DNA of 10,089 nt, taken from the NCBI GenBank assembly GCA_900549895.1, contig URQG01000047.1, positions 1-10,089 of the forward strand, read 5' to 3'. Below are positions 1-7,668 of this stretch, piece by piece. The notes below the pieces were generated by a model. It was not told where the DNA came from. It saw only the letters and a program-made list of their open reading frames with translations, and ran no database searches. The translations under genes and the position numbers were made by a program. The stretch comes from an uncultured Lachnobacterium sp. GTDB taxonomy: Bacteria > Bacillota > Clostridia > Lachnospirales > Lachnospiraceae. Positions within the stretch are counted from its first letter, which is position 1. Every line of letters starts with the position of its first letter.

Positions 1-2
1 AT

Positions 3-707
3 TTCACTAAGGATGTGGTTCCAAACCATATGCTTTCTGTTGATGTAAAAGATATGCCGGAGTTCTTCCAGCAGGAGCGTTTTGACGGAAACAGCATGAT
101 GTGCAAGAAGCTTGAGATGCTCCCGATCGAGTGTATCGTTCGTGGATACATTACAGGAAGCGGCTGGGCAAGTTACAAGGAGAACGGAACGGTTTGCGGT
201 ATCAAGCTTCCGGAGGGACTTGTTGAGTCTGACAAGCTGCCTGAGCCGATCTACACACCAAGTACAAAGGCTGATCTTGGAGATCATGATGAGAATATCT
301 CATTTGAGCAGTCGGTAGAGGTCCTCGAGAAAATTTATCCTGGCAAGGGCCGTGATTATGCAACACAGATCAAGGATTGTACGATCGCATTATATAAGAA
401 ATGCGCTGAGTATGCATTAAGCAAAGGCATCATTATTGCAGATACGAAGTTTGAGTTTGGTCTCGATGAGAATGGCAAGGTTGTTCTCGGAGATGAGATG
501 CTGACTCCGGACAGTTCAAGATTCTGGCCACTTGAGGGATACAAGCCTGGACAGGGACAGCCTTCTTTTGACAAGCAGTATGTAAGAGACTGGCTGAAGG
601 CAAATCCGGACAATGATTTCCTGCTTCCGGAAGAAGTAGTGACAAAGACAGTTGATAAGTACAAGGAAGCTTATGAGCTTTTGACCGGAAAGCCTTTTAC
701 AAGATAA
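3..707 (+). CDS. purC: SAICAR synthase (phosphoribosylaminoimidazole-succinocarboxamide synthase), 5'-truncated
   Basis: This enzyme joins CAIR and aspartate, using ATP, to make SAICAR in de novo purine synthesis in the cytosol. The reading frame is open to the left edge (codons TTC ACT AAG GAT from base 3), so the N-terminal part, probably about 60 residues with the start of the ATP-binding lobe, lies outside the window. An internal GTG at 15 is not the true start. Family hallmarks are visible: VPNHMLS near the left edge, LPIECIVRGYITGSGW, TPSTKADLGDHDENIS and, towards the C-terminus, LGDEMLTPDSSRFWP and QPSFDKQYVRDWL. The last two mark the longer form of the enzyme, of about 290 residues. 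It ends in TAA 21 bases before purF, which suggests cotranscription. Identity is clear; only the length is uncertain. Confidence 0.95.
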   Translation, partial: FTKDVVPNHMLSVDVKDMPEFFQQERFDGNSMMCKKLEMLPIECIVRGYITGSGWASYKENGTVCGIKLPEGLVESDKLPEPIYTPSTKADLGDHDENISFEQSVEVLEKIYPGKGRDYATQIKDCTIALYKKCAEYALSKGIIIADTKFEFGLDENGKVVLGDEMLTPDSSRFWPLEGYKPGQGQPSFDKQYVRDWLKANPDNDFLLPEEVVTKTVDKYKEAYELLTGKPFTR

Positions 708-728
708 ACCTACAGTTGGAGATTTAGA

Positions 729-2216
729 ATGAATCAGAATAAATGTTTTGATAGCACATATGACGAAGATGTTTTGCACGAAGAGTGTGGTGTCTTCGGA
801 ATGTACGACTTTGATGGCAGCGATGTGGCATCTTCCATCTATTACGGATTGTTTGCGTTGCAGCATCGTGGTCAGGAGAGCTGCGGTATCGCAGTCAGTG
901 ACACGAACGGACCGAAGGGAAAAGTAATCTCCTATAAGGGGATGGGTCTGGTTAATGAAGTGTTTACACCGGATCAGTTAGAGGAACTGAAAGGGGATAT
1001 CGGTGTCGGACATGTGCGTTATTCCACAGCCGGATCCTCGACCAGAGAGAACGCGCAGCCACTTGTACTCAACTATGTGAAAGGTACTTTGGCATTGGCG
1101 CATAATGGTAATCTGATCAATGCGAATGAATTAAGACATGATCTTGAGTACACAGGTGCCATCTTCCAGACAACGATCGACTCTGAGGTGATCGCTTACC
1201 ATATCGCACGTGAGCGTTTGAAATCTGCCACTGCGGAGGAAGCCGTGCGCAGAGCATGTGAGAAGTTAAAAGGCGCTTATGCCTTAGTTGTATCAAGTCC
1301 GCGTAAGCTGATCGCTGCCAGAGATCCGTTCGGATTTAAGCCTCTTTGTATCGGAAAACGTGACAATGCATATATCGTGACATCCGAGACATGCGCTTTG
1401 GATACGATTGGAGCGGAGTTTGTACGTGATGTGCGTCCGGGGGAGGTTGTTACGATTACAAAAGATAAAGGCATCGAGTCCGATATGACGATGGCGCTCC
1501 CGAAGGAGAAAGAAGCGCGATGCATTTTCGAATATATTTATTTCGCAAGACCGGACAGTCATATTGATGGAAAAAGCGTATATGCAAGCCGTATTCAGGC
1601 GGGACGTTTCCTTGCACAGGATTCACCGGTTGATGCGGATCTCGTAACAGGTGTACCGGAGTCCGGTAACGCAGCAGCACTCGGGTATTCGCTTGAGTCC
1701 GGCATCCCGTACGGTACCGCTTTCGTCAAGAACGGATACGTTGGAAGAACGTTCATTAAGCCGAAGCAGAGCAGCCGCGAGTCAAGTGTACAGGTGAAGC
1801 TGAATGTGCTTCGTGAGGCTGTGGCCGGCAAACGAGTGATCATGATCGATGATTCGATCGTTCGTGGAACAACATCGGATCGTATTGTTCGTATGCTGAG
1901 AGATGCGGGTGCAACGGAAGTTCATGTCAGAATCAGTTCGCCTCCATTCCTGTGGCCTTGCTACTTCGGAACCGATATTCCGGCAAGAGAGCAGCTGATC
2001 GCTTACAATCGCTCCATCGAGGATATCCGTAAGATCATCTGTGCGGATTCTCTTGGATATCTTGGAATTGATCGTCTTTCCGAAATGGTAGAGGGACTTC
2101 CGATCTGTAAGGGATGTTTCACGGGACAGTATCCGATGGAGCCTCCGAAAGAAGATATCCGCGGTGAGTACTATGACAAGGAAATTGACCTTGAACGTAA
2201 GATGAGCCGCTCATAA
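729..2216 (+). CDS. purF: Amidophosphoribosyltransferase (glutamine PRPP amidotransferase), Fe-S type
   Basis: PurF makes 5-phosphoribosylamine from PRPP and glutamine, the first committed step of purine synthesis. The 495-residue product begins with a 19-residue propeptide that should be removed to expose Cys20 (HEE|CGVFG), the N-terminal nucleophile of the class II glutamine amidotransferase domain. That domain covers about residues 20-250 and includes QHRGQES, GHVRYST and AHNGNL. The phosphoribosyltransferase domain follows, with the PRPP-binding loop at 371-382 (IMIDDSIVRGTT). Cys265, Cys411, Cys460 and Cys463 fit the four [4Fe-4S] cluster ligands known from the Bacillus subtilis enzyme, so it should be oxygen-sensitive and feedback-regulated in the same way (family knowledge). 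A GGAG at 718-721, seven bases before ATG, fixes the start. It sits between purC and purB in one direction. Confidence 0.97.
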   Translation: MNQNKCFDSTYDEDVLHEECGVFGMYDFDGSDVASSIYYGLFALQHRGQESCGIAVSDTNGPKGKVISYKGMGLVNEVFTPDQLEELKGDIGVGHVRYSTAGSSTRENAQPLVLNYVKGTLALAHNGNLINANELRHDLEYTGAIFQTTIDSEVIAYHIARERLKSATAEEAVRRACEKLKGAYALVVSSPRKLIAARDPFGFKPLCIGKRDNAYIVTSETCALDTIGAEFVRDVRPGEVVTITKDKGIESDMTMALPKEKEARCIFEYIYFARPDSHIDGKSVYASRIQAGRFLAQDSPVDADLVTGVPESGNAAALGYSLESGIPYGTAFVKNGYVGRTFIKPKQSSRESSVQVKLNVLREAVAGKRVIMIDDSIVRGTTSDRIVRMLRDAGATEVHVRISSPPFLWPCYFGTDIPAREQLIAYNRSIEDIRKIICADSLGYLGIDRLSEMVEGLPICKGCFTGQYPMEPPKEDIRGEYYDKEIDLERKMSRS

Positions 2217-2332
2217 GATTGTGATAGCCGCGATGCACCTTATGGTGTATGAATTGATAAAATAGAGCCGTTTGATCTGGAAGATACGTGTGTGCTTTTG
2301 GGTGAAACGGATATTGATAAAGGAGAAACACA
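2217..2332 (+). other. purF-purB intergenic spacer
   Basis: This 116-base gap is the largest in the window. It holds a weak hairpin (arms 2233-2239 and 2244-2250, seven pairs including one G-U, TTAT loop) with no T-tract, so it is not an intrinsic terminator. The AAGGAG that serves purB is at 2320-2325. I see no convincing promoter and no PurR-like operator. Read-through from purF into purB is the simplest reading. Confidence 0.5.
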
Positions 2333-3784
2333 ATGAGTACAGATAGATATACAAGTCCGCTTTCCGAGCGTTATGCGAGCAAGGAGATGCAGTACATTTT
2401 CTCACAGGACATGAAGTTCTCTACATGGAGAAAGCTTTGGATCGCCCTGGCTGAGACAGAGATGGAACTCGGACTTTCCGAGAATGGCAAGCCGGTCATC
2501 ACACAGGAACAGATCGATGAGATGAAGGCCCATGTGAACGACATCAATTATGACGTTGCCAAGGAGCGTGAGAAGCTGGTTCGTCATGATGTCATGAGCC
2601 ATGTATATGCATACGGACAGCAGTGTCCGAAGGCAGCCGGAATCATTCATCTCGGAGCGACTTCCTGCTATGTAGGTGACAATACGGACATCATTGTTAT
2701 GAATGAGGCATTAAAGCTTGTTCATAAGAAGCTTGTCAGTGTGATCGCTGAGCTTGCAAACTTTGCAGAAAAGTACAAGGATCAGCCGACACTTGCTTTT
2801 ACCCATTTCCAGCCGGCGCAGCCGACAACCGTTGGTAAGAGAGCAACGCTTTGGACACAGGAGTTCCTGATGGATCTTGAAGATCTGGAGTATGTACAGA
2901 GCACACTTAAGCTTCTCGGCTCTAAGGGAACAACCGGAACACAGGCCAGCTTCTTAGAGCTTTTTGACGGAGATCAGGAGACCATCGATAAGATTGATCC
3001 GATGATCGCGGAAAAGATGGGATTTAAGTCGTGCTATCCGGTATCCGGACAGACTTATTCCAGAAAAGTCGATACAAGAGTATTAAACATCTTAGCAGGC
3101 ATTGCAGCCAGCGCACATAAGATGTCCAATGATATCCGCCTTCTTCAGCATCTGAAGGAAGTGGAGGAGCCATTTGAGAAGAACCAGATCGGATCTTCCG
3201 CTATGGCTTACAAGCGTAATCCAATGAGAAGTGAGCGTATCGCTTCCCTGTCACGCTACGTGATGGTTGATGCTTTAAACCCGGCAATTACATCTGCTAC
3301 ACAGTGGTTTGAGAGAACCCTTGATGACTCCGCAAACAAGAGATTATCTGTACCGGAAGGATTTCTTGCAATCGACGGAATTCTTGATTTGTGCTTAAAT
3401 GTTGTAGACGGACTCGTTGTATACCCGAAGGTAATCTACAAACACTTTATGTCAGAGATTCCGTTTATGGCAACTGAGAACATTATGATGGATGCCGTAA
3501 AACAGGGTGGAAATCGTCAGGAACTTCATGAGAAGATCCGTCAGCTTTCTATGGAAGCAGGCAAGACCGTGAAAGAAGAAGGCAAGGATAATAACCTTGT
3601 TGATCTGATTGCTGCAGATCCTGCATTCGGTCTGACAAAGGAACAGATCGAGGCCAACTTAAAGCCTGAGCTTTATGTCGGACGTGCGCCTCGTCAGGTT
3701 GAGGTATTTCTGCGTGATGTGGTTCGCCCGATCCTTGACGCAAACAAAGAGGAACTCGGTGTGAAAGCAGAGATAAACGTATAA
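2333..3784 (+). CDS. purB: Adenylosuccinate lyase
   Basis: PurB removes fumarate twice in purine synthesis: from SAICAR to give AICAR, and from adenylosuccinate to give AMP. At 483 residues this is the long form, close in length to the human enzyme and longer than the B. subtilis one of about 430. The mobile signature loop of the fumarase/aspartase/adenylosuccinate lyase superfamily is at 287-298 (GSSAMAYKRNPM), with Ser289 the expected catalytic base. THFQPAQ at 157-163 carries the conserved His158, and RHDVMSH at 84-90 is another active-site segment. AAGGAG at 2320-2325, seven bases before ATG, fixes the start. The gene ends in tandem stops (TAATAA, 3782-3787) followed by an intrinsic terminator, so it is probably the last gene of the purine run. 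Its arginine codons are all CGT, CGC or AGA (21 of 21 by hand count). Confidence 0.97.
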   Translation: MSTDRYTSPLSERYASKEMQYIFSQDMKFSTWRKLWIALAETEMELGLSENGKPVITQEQIDEMKAHVNDINYDVAKEREKLVRHDVMSHVYAYGQQCPKAAGIIHLGATSCYVGDNTDIIVMNEALKLVHKKLVSVIAELANFAEKYKDQPTLAFTHFQPAQPTTVGKRATLWTQEFLMDLEDLEYVQSTLKLLGSKGTTGTQASFLELFDGDQETIDKIDPMIAEKMGFKSCYPVSGQTYSRKVDTRVLNILAGIAASAHKMSNDIRLLQHLKEVEEPFEKNQIGSSAMAYKRNPMRSERIASLSRYVMVDALNPAITSATQWFERTLDDSANKRLSVPEGFLAIDGILDLCLNVVDGLVVYPKVIYKHFMSEIPFMATENIMMDAVKQGGNRQELHEKIRQLSMEAGKTVKEEGKDNNLVDLIAADPAFGLTKEQIEANLKPELYVGRAPRQVEVFLRDVVRPILDANKEELGVKAEINV

Positions 3785-3799
3785 TAAATTGTATAAAGT

Positions 3800-3844
3800 A
3801 AGCCTCCCTTGGTTATGCTACTAGCAAAAAGGGAGGCTTTTTTT
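3800..3844 (+). terminator. Intrinsic terminator after purB, abutting the enolase start
   Basis: A perfect 11-base-pair stem has arms AAGCCTCCCTT (3800-3810) and AAGGGAGGCTT (3829-3839), with an 18-base loop between them. A run of seven T follows at 3838-3844. This is a textbook Rho-independent terminator for the purine transcript. It is unusual because the next base, 3845, is the A of the enolase ATG, so the hairpin also forms the enolase ribosome-binding region. Confidence 0.9.
3831..3836 (+). promoter_or_regulatory. Enolase Shine-Dalgarno site embedded in the terminator stem
   Basis: GGGAGG lies eight bases upstream of the ATG at 3845, a good position for ribosome binding. It is the centre of the 3' arm of the terminator and pairs perfectly with CCTCCC in the 5' arm. 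In any transcript that enters from upstream, the site would be hidden when the hairpin forms. This is seen in the sequence; its regulatory effect is inference. Confidence 0.75.
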
Positions 3845-5122
3845 ATGTCATTAAAAGTTATCATTCTTGAAGTTCACGGAAGACAAATTTTAGATTCAAG
3901 AGGAAATCCTACCGTTGAGGTGGAAGTGACCGCGCAGCGAGAGGATAACGGAATAAAGTATACAGGGCGCGAATCTGTGCCGTCCGGCGCAAGTACCGGC
4001 CGCTTTGAGGCGGTTGAACTTCGAGACGGAGTGGAAGAGTATTTCGGACTTGGTGTGCGGAAAGTCGTGGAGCATATCAACAATCGGATTCAGCAGGAAC
4101 TGATCGGAATGAATGTACTTGAACAGGTGCAGATCGATCGAAAACTGGTGGAACTGGATGGAACCGACAATAAGGGGAATCTCGGCGCGAATGCTTTGCT
4201 TGGTGTATCACTTGCCTGTGCGAGATGCGCGGCAAATGCGATGAATGAACCACTCTATCGTTATCTTGGAGGAACGAATGCGAAACGTTGGCCAATGCCG
4301 ACTATGAATGTGATCAACGGTGGGGCACATGCAAAGAATACATTGGATTTTCAGGAATTTATGATCGTTCCGGTTGGCGCAGATTCTTTTCCGCAGGCAC
4401 TTCGTATGGGAGCGGAAGTATATCATTTCCTGCGTCAGATCCTGCATGAAGATGGCTTGTCGACCGCAATCGGAGATGAAGGAGGCTTTGCACCGGATTT
4501 CGCAGATGCAAAGGAAGTGTTTTCTTATCTGTCACGTGCGGTGCAGAAAGCCGGTTATGAAGTGGGGCGTGATATTGCTTTTGCAATGGATGCGGCTGCT
4601 TCGGAACTGTACAGTGATGAGGATGGTATGTATCATTTCCCGGGTGAGAAGGTTATGCGCAGCTGGCAGGAGATGATAGCATTATATGAAGAACTGATTC
4701 AGGAGTATCCTCTGATTTCGATTGAGGATGGTTTGGATGAAAATGACTGGGATGGTTGGCAGGAGATGACAAAGCGGCTGGGATCGGAGATCCTGCTTGT
4801 CGGAGATGACCTGTTTGTAACCAATGTGAAGAGGATTCATTGCGGACTTGATCTCGGTGTGGCGAATGCGGTTCTGATCAAAGTAAACCAGATCGGAACG
4901 CTGACTGAGGCGATGGATGCAATCGAATTGGCACAAAAAAGCGGCTACAAGGCTGTCATATCACATCGTTCGGGTGAGACGGAGGATGCGTTTATCGCAG
5001 ATCTTGCAGTCGCTGTCAATGCCGGTTGGATCAAAACGGGGGCTCCTTGCAGAGGTGAGCGTACCGCCAAGTACAACCAGTTGCTGCGGATTGCAGAGGA
5101 GATTGATCTAATTCAGATTTAA
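3845..5122 (+). CDS. eno: Enolase (phosphopyruvate hydratase), divergent form
   Basis: Enolase interconverts 2-phosphoglycerate and phosphoenolpyruvate in glycolysis and gluconeogenesis. The 425-residue product has the full active site: mobile loop VPSGASTG (45-52), His162, Gln170-Glu171 (FQEFM), Glu212 (GDEGGF), metal ligands Asp249, Glu294 and Asp321, Lys346 (LIKVNQIGT), His374-Arg375-Ser376 (SHRSGETED) and Lys397 (IKTGA). I chose ATG 3845 because MSLKVIILEVHGRQILDSRG matches the family N-terminus. The in-frame TTG 3809 and ATG 3815 lie inside the terminator hairpin. Compared with the E. coli protein from memory, about five extra residues lie between VEVE and the mobile loop (around 31-40). 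Eight of 23 arginine codons are CGA, CGG or AGG, against none of 21 in purB. That is odd for a usually abundant enzyme and suggests low expression or a second copy (inference). Confidence 0.93.
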   Translation: MSLKVIILEVHGRQILDSRGNPTVEVEVTAQREDNGIKYTGRESVPSGASTGRFEAVELRDGVEEYFGLGVRKVVEHINNRIQQELIGMNVLEQVQIDRKLVELDGTDNKGNLGANALLGVSLACARCAANAMNEPLYRYLGGTNAKRWPMPTMNVINGGAHAKNTLDFQEFMIVPVGADSFPQALRMGAEVYHFLRQILHEDGLSTAIGDEGGFAPDFADAKEVFSYLSRAVQKAGYEVGRDIAFAMDAAASELYSDEDGMYHFPGEKVMRSWQEMIALYEELIQEYPLISIEDGLDENDWDGWQEMTKRLGSEILLVGDDLFVTNVKRIHCGLDLGVANAVLIKVNQIGTLTEAMDAIELAQKSGYKAVISHRSGETEDAFIADLAVAVNAGWIKTGAPCRGERTAKYNQLLRIAEEIDLIQI

Positions 5123-6169
5123 TCGCTTAGCCATAATCTCGGGATTGACGGCTTCGGCGACTGCTGTATGGCGATCAATGACACCTTCTTTGAAAAGATT
5201 GTAAATGCTCGTATCCATTGCAATCATATTTTCAGCAGCAGAAGTGTAGATGATACCGTCAATCTGATGTACTTTACCTTCACGGATCAGATTGCGGATC
5301 GCCGGGGTCAATACCATGATCTCAAATGCCGGAACCATCTCGCCGGATACGGATGGGATGAGTTTCTGGCTGACAACTGCCTGCAGAACAGAGGCAAGCT
5401 GAATCGATATCTGATGCTGCTGAGACGCCGGAAAGGCATCGATGATACGGTCAATGGTGCTGGCTGCTCCGATTGTGTGCAGAGAGGAGAAAATCAGATG
5501 ACCGGTCTCTGCGGCAGTGACAGCGGTATTGATCGTCTCGTAGTCACGCATCTCACCAAGCAGGATGACGTCAGGACTTTGGCGTAATGCCGCGCGTAAC
5601 GCCGTCAGATAGCTTTCCGTATCGGTACTGATCTCTCGCTGGGATACGATGCTTTTTTCATGGCGATGCAAGAACTCGAGAGGATCTTCCAGTGTGATAA
5701 TGTGATCTTCGCGCTCGTGGTTGATACGGTCAATGAGGCAGGCGAGAGTGGTTGATTTACCGCTTCCGGCCGGTCCGGTAACGAGGACCATGCCCCTGTT
5801 GGAGTCGGCAAGACGCATGACCGCTTCCGGAATGTGCAGTTCGCTCGGCTCAGGAAGCGTAAACGAGATGACACGAATGACTGCGGAATAAGAACCGCGC
5901 TGCTTGAAGGTGCTCACACGGAATCTCGATACACCGGGAATTGCAAAAGAGAAGTCATCGTCACCGGTCTTGTCAAAATGTGTGATATCACGCTCGGCAA
6001 GAGCGTAGATGCCGGTAACAAATTCAAAGGTTTCTTTCGGGTCCATACGCTGATTGTCGAGTGTGTTCATGATTCCCTTTGTCTTGTAGGTCAATGGACG
6101 GCCGGCGATAATGAAGATATCGGAGGCTGCACGAAGTGTTGCTTCTTCTAATATTTTTTTTACATCCAT
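5108..6169 (-). CDS. pilT: PilT-family type IV pilus retraction ATPase
   Basis: PilT is a cytoplasmic hexameric ATPase that drives pilus disassembly at the inner-membrane platform. The 353-residue product has the family N-terminus (ASDIFIIAGRPL, 16-26), Walker A GPAGSGKST (132-140), an Asp box (TLEDPLEF, 159-166), Walker B PDVILLGEMRD (199-209) and a His box TGHLIFSSLHT (222-232). AIRNLIREGK at 290-299 is the PilT hallmark that separates it from PilB/GspE assembly ATPases. AGGAG at 6178-6182 is eight bases before ATG. It is the last gene of the pilus operon, 27 bases after the 169-residue gene, and its TAG stop lies inside the end of eno on the other strand. No terminator follows. Alternatively, in a reduced system it might serve as the only motor; the sequence cannot decide. 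Confidence 0.93.
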   Translation of the reverse strand: MDVKKILEEATLRAASDIFIIAGRPLTYKTKGIMNTLDNQRMDPKETFEFVTGIYALAERDITHFDKTGDDDFSFAIPGVSRFRVSTFKQRGSYSAVIRVISFTLPEPSELHIPEAVMRLADSNRGMVLVTGPAGSGKSTTLACLIDRINHEREDHIITLEDPLEFLHRHEKSIVSQREISTDTESYLTALRAALRQSPDVILLGEMRDYETINTAVTAAETGHLIFSSLHTIGAASTIDRIIDAFPASQQHQISIQLASVLQAVVSQKLIPSVSGEMVPAFEIMVLTPAIRNLIREGKVHQIDGIIYTSAAENMIAMDTSIYNLFKEGVIDRHTAVAEAVNPEIMAKRLNLN

Positions 6170-6196
6170 AGTATATTCTCCTGTCTGTTTTTTGTC

Positions 6197-6706
6197 TTAT
6201 TCATTTCCAATTACATTGAGCGTGCTTTCAGTGTCTTCCGGCAGCGCGGTTATAGTATTCCAGCTCGTCAGTTTGTAGAATGTGCCATCGGACTCCGGTG
6301 GGTAAACGACATTCAGCGCGGCATCCAAAGACTGATTGTTTCCGAAAGCAATCGTATAGCTGACGGTGAGAGTGGAAGCAGATGCATCGGTCAGACGGAT
6401 CTCCAGATCAGCTGATTTTAACGCCTTACGGGCCAGCACATAATAGGTTGTGCGATTGCTGCTTTTGGCATAGGCCGCGGAAAGTATGGTATCGATCTGC
6501 TGCAGGCGTATAGCAGCTTTGTGTTCGGCGGTATAGTAGCGACTTGTACGGTCAGCTACTTTTGCGGACAATTTGTAGTCGGAATTTGCAGTTATGAGTG
6601 CAAGTGCCGAAAAAGTCACGATGCAGATCATAACGAATGCAATCAGTATGGTGGAAAATCCAAAATTTGAAAAACCTCTCCGGTTGAGTTCCTTATTTCT
6701 GCGCAT
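6197..6706 (-). CDS. Pilin-like membrane protein, possibly PilX/GspK-like (169 aa)
   Basis: I do not recognise this as a named family. It has a basic N-terminus (MRRNKELNRRGFSNFGFS), one hydrophobic span at about residues 17-39, then a predicted extracytoplasmic domain of about 130 residues rich in Ser, Thr and Ala. The layout is that of a type IV pilin or minor pilin. RGF followed by a hydrophobic span without Glu at +5 recalls GspK/PilX, minor pilins of which GspK is known to lack Glu5; this match is inference. Its ATG overlaps the stop of the 155-residue gene by one base (TGATG), which suggests translational coupling. AAGGGGGTGA at 6711-6720 is a usable SD. Its place between other pilin-like genes and pilT supports a role in the pilus or pseudopilus. 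Confidence 0.75.
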   Translation of the reverse strand: MRRNKELNRRGFSNFGFSTILIAFVMICIVTFSALALITANSDYKLSAKVADRTSRYYTAEHKAAIRLQQIDTILSAAYAKSSNRTTYYVLARKALKSADLEIRLTDASASTLTVSYTIAFGNNQSLDAALNVVYPPESDGTFYKLTSWNTITALPEDTESTLNVIGNE

Positions 6707-7173
6707 CAGTTCACCCCCTTAAGCCGTGTGTCTGCTGTTACATGCAAAGGTGTATAATGACTTGCTTTCAATTCATAAAGAAGTTCCTTTTGATCGATTG
6801 TACGACAGCGGATCGTAAGCGTGACAAGCTGATCGTTGCCGGATTTGTTCGGTTTTGCGGTAATATAGTACCTGGCCTGCCCCTTCTTGCAGTCGTTGAA
6901 ATTTTTGTCAAGGTAGACGATTACCTTATTGTCCAGATTGACACTGTATGGGTATACGGAGAGTATATCTGCCGCAGTACCGTCTCCGGATTCAAAGATC
7001 GAGGCAACATTGCTGCAGCTTGTGACTGCTGCGTGCAGTTGCTGCGTCTTTTGTGTGAGCGTATGCGTTTTGCCGAAAAATTGCAATCCCACAACAAGAA
7101 GCACGGAAAACAGCAATATATTCAGTAAAATTTCCATAAGAAATAAACTGTTTTTGGAATGTGTTTGCTTCAT
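6706..7173 (-). CDS. Prepilin-like protein with degenerate class III motif (155 aa)
   Basis: This is the only small protein of the set with a recognisable prepilin N-terminus. KNS|LFLME (residues 7-14) matches the G|FTLIE pattern with Ser in place of Gly at -1 and Glu14 at the +5 position; the hydrophobic helix runs to about residue 33. The short leader (nine residues) is typical of type IV prepilins. Residues 40-155 form a soluble domain with Cys53, Cys95 and Cys123 and probable beta strands. By architecture it could play a PilV/GspI-like minor pilin role, but I cannot assign a family. Its ATG overlaps the stop of the upstream gene (ATGA, 7170-7173), and AAAGGA at 7180-7185 is the SD. Whether PilD can process a Ser at -1 is not known from the sequence. 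Confidence 0.78.
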   Translation of the reverse strand: MKQTHSKNSLFLMEILLNILLFSVLLVVGLQFFGKTHTLTQKTQQLHAAVTSCSNVASIFESGDGTAADILSVYPYSVNLDNKVIVYLDKNFNDCKKGQARYYITAKPNKSGNDQLVTLTIRCRTIDQKELLYELKASHYTPLHVTADTRLKGVN

Positions 7174-7667
7174 GAGACGTCCTTTCCCGATGTAACGTGA
7201 ATGTTCAAGTAAATCTTGTGCAGTGTGCCGCTTGTATCAGTGACGGATGCAAGAATCAGACCGGAACGGACCAATTCGGGATCAAAAGATTTACAGGCGA
7301 TGATCTGCTGTCCGGAATCAGGCGTGTATACAGCGTTTTCCCCGATGAAAAGTTCACGCAGATAACCGTCATAATAATAGATGTAAGTCGTATAATTGCT
7401 GTTGACGTCATTTGTCAATGCCAACGCATTCCCACCGGCAAAATCAACAATGGAGATTCCGGCAGAGCAATCATTCTGGCGGACCTTTTCCGTCAGATAA
7501 GAAGATGCTGTCCGTACTTCATAATTTGCGTTCATGGCTTTGGCGGTTGCACGGTATTGTCTGGCTCCGATCAGTATGAGCAGACATGAGGTTATGGCAA
7601 ATAAAACGAAGAGTGCAGCGACAAACACAGTATCCATTTTGCGGTTGTTTGAATATAATCGCAACAT
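7170..7667 (-). CDS. DUF4860-like pilin-associated membrane protein (165 aa)
   Basis: The frame is open back to 7910, but that stretch overlaps the previous gene. I place the start at ATG 7667 because it follows the upstream stop by one base and has CGGAG at 7675-7679, seven bases away. The product has a short basic N-terminus, a hydrophobic span at about 12-35, a helical stretch (ASSYLTEKVRQND, 54-66) and a beta-rich domain with YIYYYDGYLRELF (95-107). From memory this resembles DUF4860 proteins of Lachnospiraceae; I could not check that. The helix followed by YYYDGYLREL also recalls PilW/GspJ/ComGF minor pilins (inference). No prepilin cleavage motif or Glu5 is visible. It is probably a membrane-anchored part of the pilus tip or platform. 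Confidence 0.75.
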   Translation of the reverse strand: MLRLYSNNRKMDTVFVAALFVLFAITSCLLILIGARQYRATAKAMNANYEVRTASSYLTEKVRQNDCSAGISIVDFAGGNALALTNDVNSNYTTYIYYYDGYLRELFIGENAVYTPDSGQQIIACKSFDPELVRSGLILASVTDTSGTLHKIYLNIHVTSGKDVS

Positions 7668-7668
7668 A

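Noticed and set aside
2233..2250. A hairpin between purF and purB as a terminator.
   Set aside because: It has only seven pairs including a G-U, and no T-tract follows.
3780..3797. A TATAAT match at 3780-3785 and TATAAA at 3792-3797 as enolase promoters.
   Set aside because: The first is made by the last codon and tandem stops of purB, and no TTGACA-like hexamer is found 16-18 bases upstream of either. It remains possible but weak.
3809..3844. An in-frame TTG (3809) or ATG (3815) upstream of the enolase start, which would add 10-12 residues.
   Set aside because: Both lie in the terminator loop or stem with no SD before them, and the added residues do not match the enolase N-terminus, which fits from ATG 3845.
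5168..5587. A 139-residue open frame on the + strand opposite pilT, and other long frames opposite the pilus genes.
   Set aside because: They lie opposite strongly conserved coding sequence, lack convincing ribosome-binding sites and show no recognisable domains; they are shadows of the real genes.
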